NCBI GenBank assembly: GCA_011634665.1
Contig: WAEK01000018.1
Location: forward strand, 243,501 to 307,500
Reading direction: 5' to 3'
Length of the DNA stretch: 64,000 nt
Source: Mortierella sp. BCC40632
Taxonomy: Eukaryota; Mortierellomycota; Mortierellomycetes; Mortierellales; Mortierellaceae
In this document: in pieces, positions 35,961 through 48,980 of the stretch
How positions within the stretch are numbered: position 1 is the first letter of the stretch
Layout: the number at the start of each line of letters is the position of its first letter
The notes under the pieces: generated by a model
Seen by the model: only the letters and a program-made list of their open reading frames with translations
Told to the model about the DNA's origin: nothing
The model's database searches: none
Position numbers and translations under genes: made by a program

Positions 35961-36202
35961 CATATTATGCTCACATCTACTCTCGGGCTAATATCGTGCA
36001 TTGAAGAAGGGGTGGTAGGAGAAGGAGAGATAAGGCAAGGAAGAGAGAGAGAAAGAGAGAAAGAGAGAAAGAGAGAGAGAGAGAGAGGAAGAGAAGGGAG
36101 AGAGGGAGAGAGAGAGGGGAGAGAGAGAGAGAGAGATACTGATCTTTGCGGAGTTGCGTGTTCTACGTACCTGGACGATTGCCCCTTGATCATCGAGGGC
36201 AT
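30741..36202 (-). CDS. Large RhoGAP-like protein, 5' end uncertain
   Basis: Probable regulator of Rho-type GTPases in polarised growth. Firm exons are 34769-34660, 33845-33633 and 33439-30741, phases closing, giving about 1007 residues. A RhoGAP-like fold spans the first about 170 residues: helix IMSCIEEIKLRGLKHPHLFR, whose Arg aligns with the catalytic finger of GIFR motifs, then SVEAALSML, VAGLLSTALSRTYPPLIPP and LPELNRYLFVEILDLC. Then VVPGSSCFGQHDHRP and a Tyr-rich helix follow. The remaining 700 residues are disordered, with acidic, Ser-rich and Ala/Glu-rich coiled segments. A 32-base exon at 36202-36171 (MPSMIKGQSS) joins in phase but needs a 1.4 kb intron. The reading of the N-terminus is therefore doubtful. 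Alternative: a fungal Rho-interacting scaffold that has lost GAP activity. Confidence 0.72.
34770..36170. other. Long intron or upstream region of the RhoGAP gene
   Basis: 1.4 kb with a T run (34851-34877), a mostly non-repetitive middle, and GA repeats at 35919-35957 and 36040-36137. Open frames exist on both strands but none shows protein features. It is either one unusually long intron or the promoter and leader of the gene. Confidence 0.4.
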
Positions 36203-39200
36203 TTATCGACACTGGGGAGCGCAGTGGTAGTCGTCAAAGTAAGAGTGAAGAAAAGTTTGGACGAATGCAATTGAGGTCGAGTGCGAACAGTAGGAGAACA
36301 ACCAGAGTTGGGACCAAAGGACAGAGAGGAGAGAGAAAGAGAAGAAAAGAGAGAGAAGAAAAGAAAAGAAAAAAAAAAAGAGAAAAGGCGCAAGCTAGTT
36401 GGTGCGGCGGAGGAGCGGAAACGACTGCCCTGTTGGAAAGGGGATAGAGAAGAGTGGAGCAGCGAGTGACAGGGGTCGAGGCAAAAGGGGGTGGCGGGGT
36501 GTGCTGGGAAAGTGTCAAAGGAGAATGGAGCGAATGCGGATGGAGCGAATGCTGAATGCAAATGGAGCAAGAATGTACAAAAAAAGGCGTGCGCGGGGCG
36601 GGTATATAGGCAGAGTGTGCGGATGCGATAGATTGGCGGTGGTAATGGGATATAAGGCCGAAAAATAAAAAGAGAAGAGAAGAGAAGGAGGAAAGAAAGA
36701 AAGAAAGAAATGTCGTCCCTTCGAGGGGCCGTGAAGAAATACGCGCGCGTCCGGACGGGCCGCTGCCATGCTGGGGGACAGAGCCATGGCACCGCCCGCT
36801 GAAGAACGAGGCCGCGACTTGGTCTGTGGTTCGCTGAGCTGGCTGCTCTGCACCCCGTCTGCTGCGTGCTGCAGCCCTTGGTCTGCTCAAACAGACCCAG
36901 CAACCTACCCTTCTCCCCTTCCGTCTTTTCGCTACTTTTGCTCTTTTCGCCATCTTGTCCTTTGTCAAGAAAAAAAACCCGCATTGCCAGGGCAACAAAG
37001 GGGATGCACAAAAGACCAAAAAGCGCTTCTGCCCCTCTGGGCATCGCCTGCCTCCCCGGCCAGCGCGTCGCCCCGGCGCATTGCGATTCTTTTTTGCTGG
37101 AAAACCCACAGTCTTATCCTGCCAATTCCACGTCTGCGCCTTGCAGACTCGGACAAAAAAACAACACGCACACACAAGACCTCAGGAGTAGAGGATGACC
37201 TTGCCGCGTCGACTCGTCCTCCATCGTCCCCATCGATCTTTCCTCCTTTGCAAATACATATTCACACATTTTACACACTTTTCTCTCTCTCGATTGTCCT
37301 TGCCGCCCACATTATTGTGTTCCATGTTACGCAACGAAGGGGGCCAAGAGCACATCTCCTCCCTTGCCCCTACTGTAGCCCGATGCTCTACCGACTCTGT
37401 GAATTAGTTGAGAGCAACTGTCCGAGGCCCGGGCCTTTACCTGATCCCTTTTTCTCAGTCTTTCCTTATTTCTCTCGCTTTCTCTCTTTTTGGCCTGGGG
37501 AACCAGGCGCTCGACCCCGATGGAAGCTCTCTATTTCTCTTGGCCCGTAAGAGAGCGGATGGCGGGCAGAAAGACAAAAGGTCTCAAGGACAGGCAGTTG
37601 CACAGGACATGCAACGGAGTCATAGCCATCGAGCAGGTGGCCATCTCTCTGCTCAAGTGCATTCGAGGAAAGGAGCAGGATAAAAAGTCGATGAGTACTG
37701 GAGAGGGTGGAGGAGAGCGTGTGGTGAATGGGAGGGGACATGGGCCAGAAACAATGGCAATGTATCCCTGGGCCTTTGCTCTCTCTCTCTGGTTTGCTCT
37801 CAGAGGGATCTCTTTCTACGGGCCACATCGGTCCTCTTGACATCCCGACATGTTAATATTACCTAACAGAGTACACTCGGGTACATAACTATGTAGTTGA
37901 ACTCTTGACGGCCCACTCTTCTCGGCGTCTGTGCCTGCTGCGCCTGTGTCCTCTCGGGGAAAGCAAACGCTCGCCAGGAAGGCGTTGGTGGTGGTATCTG
38001 CGCGAAGCTACTATTGACTGGCCGCATACTCGGCATTGACGGACGGCACAGAGGGAACCACGCTCCAAAAGGGAGCGAGGAGAGCTGTTCCAGCAACGGG
38101 TGAACGGTGTATCCGTCGACTGTCATGGCCTCAAGAGATGGTTTGTCCCAAGCGCCATCCATTTGTCCATGCAACTAAGCAAGGAGTCTCCGGGAAGCAA
38201 AAATAGACTGGCCTCTCTGGCCCTGACGTCCAGACAATGAAAAACTCCCGCAAAAAAAAAAAAAAAGTGCACCATGCATTTCGACGGGTCATGTAAACAC
38301 AGCGGTGGAAAGCCCATGGCGCATGTCAAGCTGATGGGTCATGACCTCATGCAGCACGAATCCCTGCAACGGCCATTGGCCACAAGGGCCAGAAAGCAGC
38401 AAGAGAGATCGAAAGAGAGATCGTCTTTTGCCTTGGTGGAAACGAGATGGCTTGACCGCCCGCCCTGCCCGGAAACACTGCAGACCAGATGAGTGACAAG
38501 CTCAGTAGGGAAAACGGGGCCTGATGCTCCTTGCTCTTGCAAAGAATAAAAAAGACGGAGCAGCGCTGGGAGCCTGGAACTTCTGCATCAAAGGATCCCA
38601 TGACACGCATTCATTTTGGTCAGTTGGAGACATCTTTTTTTCATATCCAAATCGTGCTCGAGCAGTAAAGCACGAGCTGTGTCAGCATTCCCTTGACCCA
38701 TCGACACCATGCATAAATCGAACGAGCAAATAGCGTGTTGTTCGACAGGGAGGAAGAGAGAGAGAGAGAGAGAGAGAAGAAGAAGAAGCAAGCTTGGTGG
38801 CCATTCGGGCGCATTTCGAAACCATATTTGGCCCCTCTCTTTCCCTTCTTTGTTGTCTAGCAAGCTTGAATCAGTCCACAACATCCTCTTTCTCCTCGGC
38901 CATTTTTGTCAGTTCAGCGCCCACATTCGCTGCGTTCCTGTCCCTGTCAGCAGAATGACTAGTCCAGTCGCGTCGACGCGTTCCTCACCAGGCCACATCT
39001 CTCTCCTTTATGGCCGTTTAGTCCCGTTGCCGCTGCAAAAGACCGAGTCAACAATAACTCCTTTTTTTTTTTTTGTTCCTCCTTACGCGCCCATCTCCCT
39101 AGATATGTAGGCATACACAAACAGGCATACTCTCTCCTTCTGATCTCTCTCCCATTTTCACTAAACCACACTAGTATCCTCTGTCCTCTCCTCAGTGCCT

Positions 39201-39470
39201 CAGTGTGATTGCTCGAGGACATCAAACACTGACAAGGGTGAAGAGGTCCGACCGGAAGAGCAGTGTCTACGGTACAACAAGGAGGGCAGTGAGAGAGAAA
39301 GAGAAAGAGAAAAGAAAAAGAGAGAGAGACGAACTCGTCTGATCCAAATTTGCGTCCTCATATACCCCTAACTCAACCCATCCCCTAAACCAGTCCATTT
39401 CCCAACTCATATCTGTGCAAGTTGTCCTACTCAACCCTATAACCCTGTCGCTCTCACACACACAATACAC

Positions 39471-39519
<49 letters not shown>

Positions 39520-39903
39520 GAGCTCATTGTCGATAAATGAAGCGATTTCCCGATGGATAGATACTATGCTATGCTCAAAAATCTAAGATCCGCAATAATG
39601 GGCTGTCTTGTCATCCTCCTCTCCGCTCAAGATACCTTAACAGGTCCGCAGTTTCCTCTTTCTCTTTCTCTGTCCCCATTCCTTTTGGGCCCTATTTTAT
39701 CGTCCTCCTATTCCTTCAATCTTCTGCCAGCTGCGGCCCGAGCAAGGTTGGGTCCGACACTTGGCCGTTATTTCATTGAACTCCAGATTAGGTCTATGAT
39801 AGACTAGTGAGCTAAGAATCCCTCTAGTGTTAGAGAAACCTAACCTTCGCCGCTTTGCACCGCCTTTTTCATTCATATCAGAAACAACAGATATTACAAA
39901 GTC

Positions 39904-39905
<2 letters not shown>

Positions 39906-39942
<37 letters not shown>
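39906..39942. repeat. Poly-T run of 37 bp
   Basis: Uninterrupted T run in the gene-free region. Confidence 0.93.
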
Positions 39943-39943
<1 letters not shown>

Positions 39944-40445
39944 GGTATCAAGCTTTGGGGAAAGGAAGAGAGAGAGAAAGAAAGGTAATCTTATATGAGT
40001 CGATGATCCAGTCATATTAGTGCTCCTGAAGAGGATTCAGGGAGATATATTGAGGCAATGTTCTGTTTTGTATGAAAAAAGGTCGCGCGACCAATTTCCA
40101 TCCTGGGGAGAGAGAGAAAGGAGAAGGAAGAAAGAAGAAGAGGAAAAAAACCTGCTCTCAGAGACCTTGCATTCGCGTCATTGGAATGGGTGTAATAACA
40201 GCGCCATTTGAAAAAAAAAAATCAACGCGCTCTGTTCAGTTTGAGTAGTAGTACATGTTAAACCCAGGGAGACCCGAGGAGGAGGCCATTGGCCAGGTAA
40301 GAGCTCTCACCCGCGTGTCGCACACCAACTGCCCATTGTTGTAACTTGAGGCGTGTGTGTAAAAGGGTACAGGTCAAACGGTATATGACGGGCTAGGGCT
40401 CAAGCCCTGGGTCACTGCCATTTGACTTTTTCCTATTGGCAAAAA

Positions 40446-40488
<43 letters not shown>

Positions 40489-40576
40489 CAAACAAGATGC
40501 CCACGCTAGAACTGTGCGTTGCTCGAAGAGCACAGTTTTGTTGTTGCTGTTATAAAGATGCCCACATTCTTTTCTG

Positions 40577-40607
<31 letters not shown>

Positions 40608-40901
40608 CAAGTCATCGATCTCTTTTTTTGTTTTTTCTGCGCAGAAGACTGGATGAGTACCTCACGTTGGATACATTTTTACAGAAGTCCAACATGCAAC
40701 AGTACAATGGGAGAGAGGGAGAGAGCACAGGAAACAACGTGTTGGGGGGTAAAGAGAGCATGGTGACAACAATTGTTTTTTTTCTTGGGAGCGATGGCAA
40801 TCTACAATGATGCAGCTTGTGTTCCCAAAGGACCTGCATGGCATCTGTCCTTTGGGACCGCTCCTCTCCTTTCTCTCCCCTCGGGTCAAAATTTTTCTCT
40901 C

Positions 40902-40952
<51 letters not shown>

Positions 40953-41909
40953 CTGTCTTTGTCTTGTATAACGCACTCAGTAACTCACCCTCGTACAGAC
41001 ATGCTGAGGCTCTTTTTGAGTGTTTGTGCATCTTTGTTGAGGGTTATTTCGGAATGCCATGCCATGAGGCGTCAAAGCAGTGTGCGACAGCTCCCTTCTA
41101 GTGGAGGGATAGAGCAATTGAGACCCCATGGTGACAGAGCACACGTTGCTCCAGGATTAGGAAGGAGCACAAAGAGCGATCGGCCTTTTTGTTCCGCGGT
41201 TGCAGATCCTTTGGAGCAGAGAGAAAAAGAGTAGTGAAAAACAGAACCCCATGCTCCATCCCTCTTGAAGAGGCTGTAAATAGAGACTGAGGAAACCAAA
41301 GAAGGTCCTTGTAGACTATGTACAACACAATGCTGTGTCATCTGCGGCCCATGCCTTGCTGCACTTGTCCGCGGTTCTCTATTCTTATTCTCGGCGCAAG
41401 ACTGTTCATACGTAGTCGCCTCCAAAAAGACTTTGTTCAATCTTGTTGCTATAAGAGGGTAACTACACGTTGCATCTGAGACATCACAGCGCGGGGACGA
41501 CGCGTCGATTCTCAGTCTTCCACTCGTAAGGTTGTCCACGCCAAAAACGAGATCGTTCTCTTTCTTTCTTTTTCTTCTCACCCTTTCAAGGGGGGAAGGA
41601 GCTGTAAACACCTCGTGCGGGTGGCGTGGCCTGGCGTGTCTACAAAGACGTCCGAGAATTAGGCGGGTCCATGCTTTGAATTTCTCACCTTCTAATGGAC
41701 TGTGTGTTTTACAAACACGCGTTTACAATCTCTTTTGCTCGCTCGACCCCAGCGTAAATACCCCCATGCAATCCCCCGACCCCCCGAGGAGCGAGAAGAG
41801 AAGGAGAGAAAGAAGAAAAGAAAAGCACCTTCTGTATCCATCCAAGAAGCACTTGTAAAAGGAGGTGCCTTGTCTGGGGTGCTTTCTCAGACTGAGATGG
41901 ACATGCAAC

Positions 41910-42065
<156 letters not shown>

Positions 42066-42637
42066 AGCTGTTGTACTCCATTGGGACACGGCCCATGGGT
42101 TCTTTGCCTCTTTTCCCCTTTCCCTCATCCTCCTCACTCCTTGCTCCCCTTTCTTAAACACGCGTTTAACGACTATTTTTTTTTTTTCTCTTGCTCTCTC
42201 GCTGAGACTGCATGAATCGAATGCGTGACAAAGCAGCGCATCGCACTTGGTCAACGACGACTGGGCCCAAGGAATTGGACAAAATGGTGCGTAATGCTAG
42301 TAGCGTTGGGGTACAGCGTTGGACAAGGGGCCTCGTCTTCCTTTCCCCTGCTCCTTGACCATCACTGACATCGTTTGTTTTTTCCACGGTCTAAAAGGGC
42401 ATTTTTTTTTGAGATGGACAAAGACAACACGCCCCATCCCATCTGCCTTGTCTTGATGCCCATGGATGAGCGTGTATGCTTTGTGTATGTCTGTGTGTGT
42501 GTGTGACCCTGGGGCAGATGACAGGAGGGGGAAAGAGATGGTAGAGGGCAAGGCTACGTATGCTGGGAGGAGTGGACGGGATACAACAGGGGAACCGTAA
42601 AAGAGAGAGAGAGAGTGAGTGAGTGAGAAGAGAGAGA

Positions 42638-42672
<35 letters not shown>

Positions 42673-42767
42673 GATGTGAGAGAGAGGTTAGGAGAGAGAG
42701 AGAGAGAGTTTGTGTGAGATGTGTGTCCACTACTACGTACTGCCAGGGACAGGGAGAGGGTGAGACG

Positions 42768-42806
<39 letters not shown>

Positions 42807-43277
42807 GTCTCTTCTCTTTCTTCTCTTCTCTCTTTCTCTTTTCTCTTTTTTTTCTCTCTTCATTTCTCCATTCTCACCCATTCCTACCCACCTACACTGA
42901 TTGATTGATTAATTGATCAACCGATTTGATCTCTTTCTCTCCTTCTCTCTCTTCTCTCACTCACTCTCTCCTTCTCTCTCACTTCCTCCTAACCCTTTTA
43001 CTCCTACCCATCACTACATCCTCTCCCTCCACAACTCTACACTGCCAACAACTACGACCATCGATCTTTCGTCGCGCCTCAAAGGCCGCATCTTCGTCCT
43101 CCGCTCTCGGCTGTATCTGTGCCGTCGGAGGATCCAGCCTTTTCTTCTTCTGCTTCCTCTTCCTCCTCCACATACACATACACATTCACATACTCTCCCT
43201 TCCCTTCCCCGCACCTCGCCCTCCGTCATCACCCTATCCACTCCACTCTTTCTCCGATATCCCGGCACTCTCCTATA

Positions 43278-46200
43278 ATGCATTCCCTAGACCACTGCCC
43301 ACTTCGTACCTTCTGTTGTATCGCCACCACGGACGCGGCTCCTCACCGCATCCTCGATGTCGACCGCTCCGCGCTCGATCTTATCCTCTCTTCTCTCGGT
43401 CTTCGCACCCCTCCCACTGAAGGCTCGACCAGAGAGGAGCAAAGAGATTGGGACGAGTGCCGTGCACTAATGGCCATGTTCCTGCGTGGTCAGGATGTCA
43501 AAGACATTCTCTTGCCTGACCACGACTCCAGTCTCGTGTCCCCTGCCACTGCCCACTCACCCGACCTGGCACTCCAGTCATTCGTAATCTCTCCAACTCT
43601 TTCCCAGGCATGGCAGTGCTTTCTCTCTGATCTCCAGCTTAAGCAGCACCAAAGACAACAACTGAAGCAGCAGCAGCATCGCTCGGACATCCTGCAGCGT
43701 CTCCTGTACACAACTCAACCACAATCTTCACCCCAACACTCAGGACACACAGGCACCCGACCCAATCATGCAAGGATGTACCCCACGAGAAAGGATCACC
43801 ATGCAAAGCTTCGGTCTGTCCCCAACCAGCGACAGCGTCCTGTCCACGTCCATAGCTGCATCCACCCACACATGCCCTTTGCTTCCACCCCAGCAACAAC
43901 TGTCTCTTTACCGCCCTCTCCCCCGTTATCCTCTACCGAGGCAACACACACTGCAGCAAAGGTACATACGCCCGCCGAGGGTATGTCGCACACCGAGCTG
44001 ATTTCTAGAATGCACGGCAACACGAGTCAAAAAGGGAGCAGCAGTAGCCCTGACTTGGATAGGAGAGAGCCTAGGAGAGAGCAACGCGTCCACATCCATA
44101 GCTGTGTTGACAAGAAGAATGCTGCGAGGTTGGAGACGGAGACTGACAAAGCTGAGGCAACGTCTGTCTCCTCATCCTCTCCCTCCTCTTGTGCGTCTGC
44201 GTCTGCTCTGAACAGGGACAGCGTAGATCACGCGACTGTGGGCCCTTCCCCTTCCTTGACTCCTTCTCTTTCCTTGTCTTTCTCTGAGGCATCCCCTTTC
44301 TCGTTGTTGTCACCACCGCCGTCACCGCTGGCAGCAACAGTCGCAGGGAATGTGGAGGAGAAGAAGGGTCAATGCTGCAACAATAATGCGCATTGCAGCC
44401 TCAAGGGCTATACCAGAGAAACCAAAGTCACCTCCACTGCAGGAATGAGCCAAGGAACCAATCGAACTCAAGACGCGTCTCCCAGTCCCGATGTTACCAG
44501 CTTTGGTAACCATGGTCCTTCAGTCTGGGAAGCACCAAGCCAATGTCGGCTCTATGTCCTCAAAGATGTGACGGCGATCCAGCGGTTGGCTGTCGCAGCG
44601 AGGAAACAAGTAGGGCTTCAGCAGCAGCAGAGGCAGCAGCAGAAGCGACAGTGCCTGGAGGCGGATCATTCCAATGGTTCCAATGGTTCAAAGGGTAAGG
44701 ACCCAGGGGGGGAGATACGGAGAACAATGCATATTTGTTGTCATTTAGCAGCGGGAAAGCAACATGAAAAGCACCAAAAGAAGAAGAAGAAAAAAAAAAA
44801 AAGGGTGTTGTGTGCGAAACGCGAGACTCGACTGTGGGACAAGAGAGCATTCTCTCACGTCGTCAGTTCGTGGAATGTAGAAGCGGTGACACATGTTCCT
44901 CCTTCACCCCTACCATCCACTCCACTCCTCCCGGCCACTCACTCCTGACTGGAGCGAATCCCTAGACCACAATCCCTTTTTTTCTTTCTTTCTTCTTCTT
45001 GACTTTGGACCATCTTATTCATATTTTTTTTTTCTCCCTCCTTCTTTCTTTTCTCTTTGCTCTCCGCCCCTTTCTCCACCCCCTTCTCCACACCATCTCA
45101 CGGATTTTTATAGCTATGGATTTACCCCACAGGGACTCGGATCCTGGCCTACTCCTGCTCCAGGTTACCCGATTCGGCACCGTCGACCATGCCTTCTCCA
45201 TATCTCAGTCACAATCGTCGTCAAAGACCCTGGCACACATCTCTTCCCCTCCACAGACCCCCTTGAGCATGAATGAAGATATGAAAGACTCGGTACAGGA
45301 CACGCCTTTGGTTGAGGCCGTCGTGAATACCTCGGTCATGTCTCATGTGCACCCAGACGACCTTCGGGTCCTCTGCCGTGGCATGGATGCCGTTTGCAAA
45401 GAACAATCCGCTCTCTTTTGTGTCCGATGGAGACAACGGACCCCTTTAGGAACTCTTTCACAAACGTCCAGGCACAATAGAGTTCCGTTTGACAAGAGTG
45501 AAAAGGTTGATTTCAAGCGGGAAGTGACCGCTCCTACGACCACTGAGATGACCATGGACCTGGTGGAAACCCCGTCGAGGATGATAGAGTTCAAGGGCGG
45601 ACTGTATGAAGAATGGGTGGACCCTACTGCTCAGGGCAATAGCGCAGTCGGCTCGATCGAGGCCATCCCCGAAATGATCTGTCACTGCGCATTGGGCACT
45701 AGTCGAAGACGCCAGTACCAACCTCCACACCCACCAACACCAACACCACCACCACAGCGACGACAACGACGCGCGAGTGTCCTCAGCCTAGCGCCTGAAC
45801 ACGAGGACCCGACAAATGAAGAGCACTATACTTGGACCGAGGTGACAGGCGTTCTTTCGAATGGCCAGCCGCTTTTGGTCGTCCGACCCTTGAGTCTACA
45901 GGAACTAGTGGAGGGCTGTGCAGACCCGATGACCATCCTTTCGACAGACCTTTCTGCTTGCCGTTTTAATCCTCGACTTGAGAACTTTAGAGTGGCATCA
46001 TTTGTCCAAGCGTTTGTTGCAGCAGAGAAGGCAAAGGCTGCTACAACATGCTTCGCAGACGCTTCACAGGGTCTAGGCCAAGAAACATCACAGCGACCTA
46101 TCAAGGTTCATCAATCATCCCGCCAACAGACTCAAACGCAGGGACAACAATGGAAGACTCGGTCCAAGCGGATGGGTGCTGAAGAAGGTCTGCAGATGAC

Positions 46201-47428
46201 ACCTAAATGGTCCAATGTGTCCGCACTCACTAGCCTGACCTCGACCTCGACCTTAACAGTAACGCGAGGCAATACAGGGCGCAAGAAGACCGAGGGTGGG
46301 GCCAAGAAGCCTCGTCTGACCCATACAACGATGGACCCATGCGGTAACAATGGCATGGCCTTGACAATGAATACGGCGGCCACGACCACGGCGGCCACTG
46401 CTCGAGATCCCAATGCTCGATCATTGGGCGAGTTGGTGAGAACAAGCTTCATGCCGACCGTGCTCTCATTCTCCTCTCTCTCCCTACCACTTTCAAACTC
46501 GGCCTCGACCGAGACTGGTCCCTCATCCACCATGATGACTCTCCCTTCCTCCTCCTCCTCCTCCTCCTCCTCCTCCTCCTCCTCCTCCTCCTCCTCCTCC
46601 TCCTCCTCCTCCTCCTCCTCCTCCTCCTCCTCCTCCTCCTCCTCCTCCTCCTCCTCTTCCTCCTCCTCATCATCATCGTCAGCCATTTCATTGACTATCG
46701 AACCACCTACCTCTTCTTTGGCCATGTCTTCAACACAACGTCATCCATATCAACATCATCCTCATTATCAGCACCAAGGGCCTTTGACTGTCTTTATGAC
46801 CATTGCGTTAGATGCATGGAAGCAATGGATCCAGACGGTCCATGCCGGTCAGAACCAGTTTCAAGACTGGTGTGAGTATCTTTTGTTGGCAGGGATCGAT
46901 CATGCTCTCGAGTGTGCGACCATCAGTCTGAGGTTCATGGGTCTTGAACCATCAACGACCATGCCAATGGCAACGATTACCCTGCCTGCTGTGACGGAAC
47001 ATCGAATGTTGATTGAAGAGTTGAATGAACTTGATGAGGAAAGGACTGGTTTCCATTTGATGGATGTGGATGCCCCTGAAACAAGCGATGCTGCTGATAC
47101 GGATACGGACATGTCACCTCATCCATCGAGTACCTCTACAGCTTTGACTCAACAAAAGAATACACTCACGGGTCTGAATCGTGCACACAAGCTTTTGGAA
47201 CAACATTACCCAAGTTTGGAACGACATCTTGTTCGTCGGTTCCTCTTTGCCAGGGATGGTTGGCTGGGCCAACGGATCCGAGGCCGATTGGAACAGAGGT
47301 TGGATTTGGTTGCTGACCAGGTCCTGGACTGGTGGGAATACCTGGACGGTGTTCGTGTCGCAGGCCAGTCGCCACATTTACAGCAGCAACAGCAGTCAGA
47401 AGGTGCTAGCATCACTATTGAGTCATAA
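43278..47428 (+). CDS. Large low-complexity protein with possible PAS-like segments
   Basis: Predicted 1243-residue protein, exons 43278-44694 and 45114-47428, joined G|CT across a GTAAGG donor and a TATAG acceptor. The segment around residues 475-690 has PAS-like features: RFGTVDHAFSISQS, then VMSHVHPDDLRVLCRGMD, a Phe/Val-rich strand with RWRQRTPLG, and later EHYTWTEVTGVL with QPLLVVRPL. Just before it, CRLYVLKDVTAIQRL resembles the end of another PAS repeat. A run of 45 Ser follows at 46547-46681. The C-terminal 200 residues include helical segments such as YLLLAGIDHALECATISLRFM and RHLVRRFLFARDGW. Many fungi of this group have PAS proteins with similar HPDDL motifs, but cofactor binding cannot be judged. 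Whether the two open frames are one gene depends on the intron model, which also closes in phase. Confidence 0.5.
46547..46681 (+). repeat. (TCC)n tract encoding 45 Ser
   Basis: A nearly pure TCC repeat ending in TCA/TCG codons inside the PAS-like gene. The opposite strand gives a false poly-Glu frame. Confidence 0.97.
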
Positions 47429-47840
47429 GTCCAACTCTCTTTTTCTTTTTCTTTTTCTATTTGCTTTCCTCCCTCCTCCCTCCTCCCTCCTCCAACTTTG
47501 TAGATTATCTTTTTTTTTTTTTTTTTCTCATTTTTCTTGAGCCAACTTCTCTTGCTCTCGCTAAAAAAAAATTGGCGGAAGAAAAAAAAAAAAAAAAAAG
47601 AGAGAGTGGGCAGAAAGATGAACTCTTTTCTCCCTATGTAGTTTTATATTCCTCTTCTCCTCCTCTTCCCTTCACCTTCTCTTTCTGTACAACCTTTTTG
47701 AAGTGCATAAACATTCGCAACCTCACACTAGAATCATATACCTGCTATATTGACCTAAAAGGCAATCTAAACGAGAAAAAGTGAAATGACAATAGGACAT
47801 TTTTTTTTTTTTTTTTTTACTCTAAAAAAACAAACTCGTT
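47429..47840. other. Convergent 3' region between the PAS-like gene and MTFMT
   Basis: Contains T runs (47510-47526 and 47799-47818), an A run (47582-47599) and CT/TCC stretches. No gene. Confidence 0.6.
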
Positions 47841-48945
47841 CTACAGAAATTGAGAAACTCCAGATTGGACATGGTAGCCATTAAAGAAATCCTTGGCCAA
47901 GAGTTTCTTCTTGCCCTCAAATTGAACCGCACCCACTCCAATCCGAGCTCCATCTGCACAAACAATCTGAAGGTTTTGACTAGGTCGATCGAAAAAAATG
48001 GTTCCTGGTGGTGGAACTGTGGAGGAGGTGGTGGTGGTGGAGGCATCCTGGGTATTCTCATCCTGGATCAGGACAATGTCATACAATGAAATGGGGACGG
48101 ACTTGGGTTCGGGCCCTTGAGTGGTCCACAGAGCCGTGACAGGGTACTACCAGATCATAAATACCAATCCCAAAAAAAATAAAGGTCAACAAGGTTAATG
48201 AAGTGTCGAGGCAAAAGGAAGGAGAGCAGCGAGACAATAAAATAAGAAAAAAAAATTCATTGTTACCCTGAACCCGTTTGCACGATGCAGTCGTTCAATC
48301 TTGGCAGCATCCCATTTGGACCATTGGGCCTTGGAAGCTTCGCGGCTGATCTTGTTAGCCTTGGTCACCTTGGATGGATCCTGAGCTTTTGAATCACGCT
48401 GTCACCAGAGAGGTAGGGGGGATTGGGGGGATAGGAGAGGTAGGAGGTGATGGGCAACACATTTACATTAGGATCGGAGATATTTTTCCAGCAGATCGAA
48501 TTTGCTCCGCATTTCAATTCCATCCCACACGATCTTTTTTTTTTTTTTTTTTTTTTTTGCTCATCTTTCATTTTCCATCTCTTTTTCTCCTCCCTTTCTG
48601 TAGTTCATGATATAAAGTACCTTTCGTTCATCAAAATGACAGACAACATCCACCACCAACTCTCCTCCTTTTTTCGCCAAAAGCGCTTCAAGGCTCTTAT
48701 AGGTCGGAGGTGGATTCTGAGGCATATCGATTTGGGCTTGTGCTAGGATCTTGCCTGCATCAAACTCATTTGGATCCAGTAACTGGACCGTTACGCCAGT
48801 GGTCTTGTCATCGTTGAGAATGGCGCGCTGTAGTGGAGCCGATCCACGGTATCTAATGGATAGAGGAGTACGGTGGATAAAGGATCAGCAACTCTCGTAT
48901 GCCTGTTTCCCCCCAGCCCCAACCCTTGCTGTATAATCTCTCTCT

Positions 48946-48980
<35 letters not shown>

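Noticed and set aside
36234..37550. Two overlapping frames of 313 (minus) and 260 (plus) codons
   Set aside because: They lie opposite each other in low-stop sequence, show no domain, signal or splice support, and their composition follows repeat tracts.
44999..45113. Independent start of the second PAS-like frame upstream of 45114
   Set aside because: The upstream part is T/C-rich and ends in a good acceptor whose phase fits the preceding exon, so one spliced gene is simpler.
46132..46725. Minus-strand frame with a long poly-Glu tract
   Set aside because: It is the exact antisense of the Ser tract in the PAS-like gene. The rest of the frame has no protein features.
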